From Bacteroidales bacterium (lineage in GTDB: Bacteria > Bacteroidota > Bacteroidia > Bacteroidales > F082), in NCBI GenBank assembly GCA_029983675.1, contig JASBYY010000007.1:8612-72611 (forward strand): a stretch of 64,000 nucleotides of DNA, written 5' to 3'. Both the position numbers and the translations under genes were made by a program. Positions 62,801-64,000 of the stretch are shown one piece after another (position 1 is the stretch's first letter; each line of letters begins with the position of its first letter). The notes beneath the pieces are model-generated. The model worked only from the letters and a program-made list of their open reading frames with translations, had not been told where the DNA came from and did no database searches.

Positions 62801-63030
62801 AAGCGAGCAAGGCTGACATTACTTTCATGCTGACGGAGGATACCTTGGAACTTCGTATTGCAGACAATGGGAAAGGCTTTGATATGGAAAAAATCAACAC
62901 CCGCCGCAACGGGTTGAAAAACATGCAGAAAAGGGCCGATGAAATAGATGCCGAACTGACGATTGCATCGCAAATCGGCATCGGAGCGACGATTTCCCTA
63001 TCTGTAAAAACCATATCTTTATATGATTGA
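59893..63030 (+). CDS. Two-component-regulator propeller sensor histidine kinase
   Basis: 1045 residues from MTGKTIRTSTDCLIGIVILM. A signal helix ends near PLCAQN. A large periplasmic beta-propeller with Reg_prop repeats follows (GIVQDKRGFVWMAGLHGLYR; DRHCNLWIGTGKNGVIRI; DKGRIWIGNHKGFCTFD). A Y_Y_Y domain comes next (ENNLIFNYTAICFDRYDMVR) and one membrane helix (WWFLTTLGVLAIGILCLIYL). The kinase is HisKA_3-type: SDLHDDVGSTLSSISIMSDI with H852, and a HATPase ending in DNGKGFDMEKINTRRNGL. The input half is like that of hybrid sensors for glycans, but the output goes to a separate NarL-type regulator 54 nt downstream. No susC/D genes are nearby. Confidence 0.92.
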   Translation: MTGKTIRTSTDCLIGIVILMAFLAAFNPLCAQNLPIRPAKEQYCFEEITLPNGKPICNVLGIVQDKRGFVWMAGLHGLYRYDGHDFKFFHHTPGDSTTLADTEIYSLLLLGDTALCVGMAHGVSIMNIHTEEIRNFLNDDKGNPIEYVGGFFMDEERTLWMGGLDGLYSFTPNFSGIVKRLDIDIKITSRHNPAFIKKVYSIKQNSVNPDWLMLGTESGLVCFDRKTNAIIKRYPNTKASYYRSQSAVMGIVADGHYLWCKSWFSGINRFDMESETWTNFDYPYTENSKYVINNSMMLKNSDELLFCDVDRGLGVFSKSVGTSTFIYDSLVPSILRGTEMHIFMQNDSTLWLSNREGLWRQNRQKNRFRQLDMPYFYTWVMPVLHDEKNADYYFGLVHKTFGLACWNATTNEWSYLQTATEKEKELNTYSLFQDHLGVIWVTTGARGLWVVDKKNNKLKPFVLPDGRPLEKPQQTLYKILEDRHCNLWIGTGKNGVIRIDSSRTQASYFKHDPDNPSSLIEGSYFRAIEEDDKGRIWIGNHKGFCTFDSQTETFSDEIPRQLYQTGILPGYTYSIVKDTTGTIWMTIKGQGLVSAKENPDGTFKFRVFQTDEGLKDLMVRYMAKDPKGNLWLMNNGLLYFNPYDESFMLVDDQNGLLENLSGDDQISFDNHGNVFCADQVGVNWMNEAKSMSEIGISNLIVEKILMNGNPIEWCPTRNTAKPIKLSGLHNENNLIFNYTAICFDRYDMVRYRYKLEGLENSWSLPTKVTEARYTNLQPGKYRFVVDVAYKGTWLGWNKYVDFRVTRPFWQTWWFLTTLGVLAIGILCLIYLNRRRHLQRQKKIRQKIASDLHDDVGSTLSSISIMSDILQYQTDSNDHIAGMIKEIGTNAHNMLESMDDIIWSVNPSNDKFENLILRIKEFAIPLLESKDIDFSFVVPDVFPNRSLSMDVRKSMFLIAKEAINNLVKYSEASKADITFMLTEDTLELRIADNGKGFDMEKINTRRNGLKNMQKRADEIDAELTIASQIGIGATISLSVKTISLYD

Positions 63031-63057
63031 CAAAAGACTTATTAAACTGTAACTTTG
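63012..63057 (+). promoter_or_regulatory. Palindromic box plus promoter of the 63-kb response regulator
   Basis: CATATCTTTATATG (63012-63025), which overlaps the last codons of the kinase gene, abuts TTGACAA. TTGA (63027-63030) is 19 nt before TAACTTTG (63050-63057). The same unit precedes the NarL-type gene at 29.6 kb. Confidence 0.65.
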
Positions 63058-63084
63058 CCCACGTGATTTCTATTCTCTGCTGCC

Positions 63085-63723
63085 ATGGATATTAATGTTG
63101 CCATTTACGAAGACAATGACACCCTGCGTGAAAGTCTTTCCTTTCTGATCAAAGGTTCGAATTTGCTGACTTTCGCCGGCGCCTACCCCAATTGCCTCAA
63201 TATTGTTGAAAACTGCAAGACCAATAGGCCCGATGTCATCCTGATGGACATCGACATGCCGGGCATTTCGGGCATTGAGGGCACACGTCTGGTAAAGGAG
63301 GCTTTCCCGTCTGTGAATGTGATGATACTGACGGTTTACGAGGACAGTGATAAGATTTTCGATGCCCTTCGTGCCGGAGCAACAGGCTATATGCTCAAAA
63401 AATCATCCGCCATTCAAATCATTGAAGCCATCGCCGAACTGGCCGGTGGCGGATCGCCCATGTCGAGCCGGATTGCCCGAAAAGTGCTTGACTTTTTCAG
63501 CACTCCGCCTTGTGGAGAAAAAGAGAACGAATATACGCTCACCGATAGGGAACTCGATATCCTGAAACGCTTGGTGGCTGGCGACAGCTACAAGATGATC
63601 GCAGACAACTGCTGCATCTCCATAGGTACGGTCCGATGCCATATCAATAGCATGTACCGTAAACTCGCCGTCAACTCCAAAGCAGAAGCCATCATCAAGG
63701 CCATCAAGGAAAAACTTGTATGA
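63085..63723 (+). CDS. NarL/FixJ-type response regulator, partner of the propeller kinase
   Basis: 212 residues. Receiver with phospho-acceptor D55 (DVILMDIDMPGISG) and switch Lys in GYMLKKSSAIQI. LuxR-type HTH near 145-208 (LTDRELDILKRLVAGDSYKM; CISIGTVRCHINSMYRKLAV). The HisKA_3 kinase type upstream is the normal partner of NarL-type regulators. It may also bind the palindromic box in front of its own gene. Co-transcription with the kinase is possible, but it has its own promoter. Confidence 0.92.
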   Translation: MDINVAIYEDNDTLRESLSFLIKGSNLLTFAGAYPNCLNIVENCKTNRPDVILMDIDMPGISGIEGTRLVKEAFPSVNVMILTVYEDSDKIFDALRAGATGYMLKKSSAIQIIEAIAELAGGGSPMSSRIARKVLDFFSTPPCGEKENEYTLTDRELDILKRLVAGDSYKMIADNCCISIGTVRCHINSMYRKLAVNSKAEAIIKAIKEKLV

Positions 63724-63816
63724 AGAATGTTCCTTCTTTTTGTTTCCTTTTACAGATTTTTTGTCGTTGCATGTTTTGCAACCCGCGAAGACGAGAACTG
63801 AAAAATCGCACTCAAA

Positions 63817-63838
63817 AAACATATCTTTATGATTGACA
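63817..63838 (+). promoter_or_regulatory. Third copy of the palindromic box
   Basis: CATATCTTTATG followed by ATTGACAAAC repeats the unit seen at 63012 and 29779 with two bases missing from the palindrome. A downstream gene, if any, lies beyond base 64000. Confidence 0.5.
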
Positions 63839-63944
63839 AACGTGTTTTTTCCTGACTTCGTCATCGTGTCACCCGAAAAGAACACAACATGCTGTCTTTC
63901 ATTGTATTATCAGTTTGTGTTTGGGGTGACACAAGTAGAATTTA

Positions 63945-63988
63945 TTTTAGAAGCTGTTTTGAATGGTTTCGGATTGAGTTGATAGGGA
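63945..63988 (+). repeat. Dispersed AGAAGCTGTTTT repeat copy
   Basis: TTTTAGAAGCTGTTTTGAA, then GGTTTCGGATTGAGTTGAT, matches the ends of the element at 54955-55315 and the fragment near 9200-9228. No gene is seen between 63724 and 64000. Confidence 0.5.
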
Positions 63989-64000
63989 TTTTTGAGTACA

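Overview
The window comes from a bacterium of the phylum Bacteroidota, most likely order Bacteroidales. Evidence: promoters of the TTTG / TAnnTTTG type in front of many genes; gldF and gldG genes; four proteins ending in type IX secretion (T9SS) type A sorting domains; a DUF5686 outer-membrane protein with a CarboxypepD_reg-like domain; a one-protein sensor with a two-component-regulator propeller; and a type VI secretion locus of the Bacteroidota kind (T6SSiii-like). Two tRNA genes (Lys-CTT, Ala-GGC) are present. I saw no rRNA, CRISPR array or insertion sequence.

Layout. 0.2-6.7 kb: a TPR/HTH membrane regulator, RNase HI with a viroplasmin domain, and gldF-gldG-DUF4340. 6.7-9.1 kb: ridA, then an AT-rich type II restriction-modification pair behind a perfect promoter but with no normal start codon at the conserved N-terminus. 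9.2-17.5 kb: housekeeping genes (CDF transporter, FtsB/DivIC-like protein, DUF5686 protein, ApbE, HemW, L-serine ammonia-lyase) and the tRNAs. 17.6-23 kb: two convergent T9SS-exported peptidases (C25 gingipain-like and M64). 23-29.6 kb: elbB, upp-uraA, a LytS/LytR-type pair, a remnant of an efflux adaptor and a NarL-type regulator. 29.9-54.8 kb: one 25-kb leftward T6SS operon. 55.5-63.7 kb: an Omp28/thioredoxin-like T9SS cargo, lemA plus an M48 peptidase, and a propeller histidine kinase with its response regulator. Short dispersed repeats and palindromes fill the intergenic stretches near 55 and 59.6 kb.

The main result is inside the T6SS operon. Sheath (TssB, TssC), two Hcp, VgrG, a PAAR-like protein, ClpV and baseplate (TssE, TssF, TssG, TssK) genes enclose what looks like a complete ubiquitin-type conjugation pathway: a Ubl with a ubiquitin-like C-terminal half and a terminal glycine, an E2 with HPN and a catalytic Cys, an E1 with GxGxxG and a candidate catalytic Cys, a membrane-anchored JAMM isopeptidase with every metal ligand, and a membrane protein joining a VWA-like periplasmic domain, a eukaryotic-looking RING-H2 finger, several membrane helices and an FHA domain. 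Three further envelope proteins of unknown family lie among them. I recognise neither TssJ/L/M nor TssN/O/P/Q/R, so these envelope proteins are candidates for the trans-envelope complex. The inferred model is a T6SS whose membrane complex, substrates or assembly are controlled by reversible Ubl conjugation at the inner membrane.
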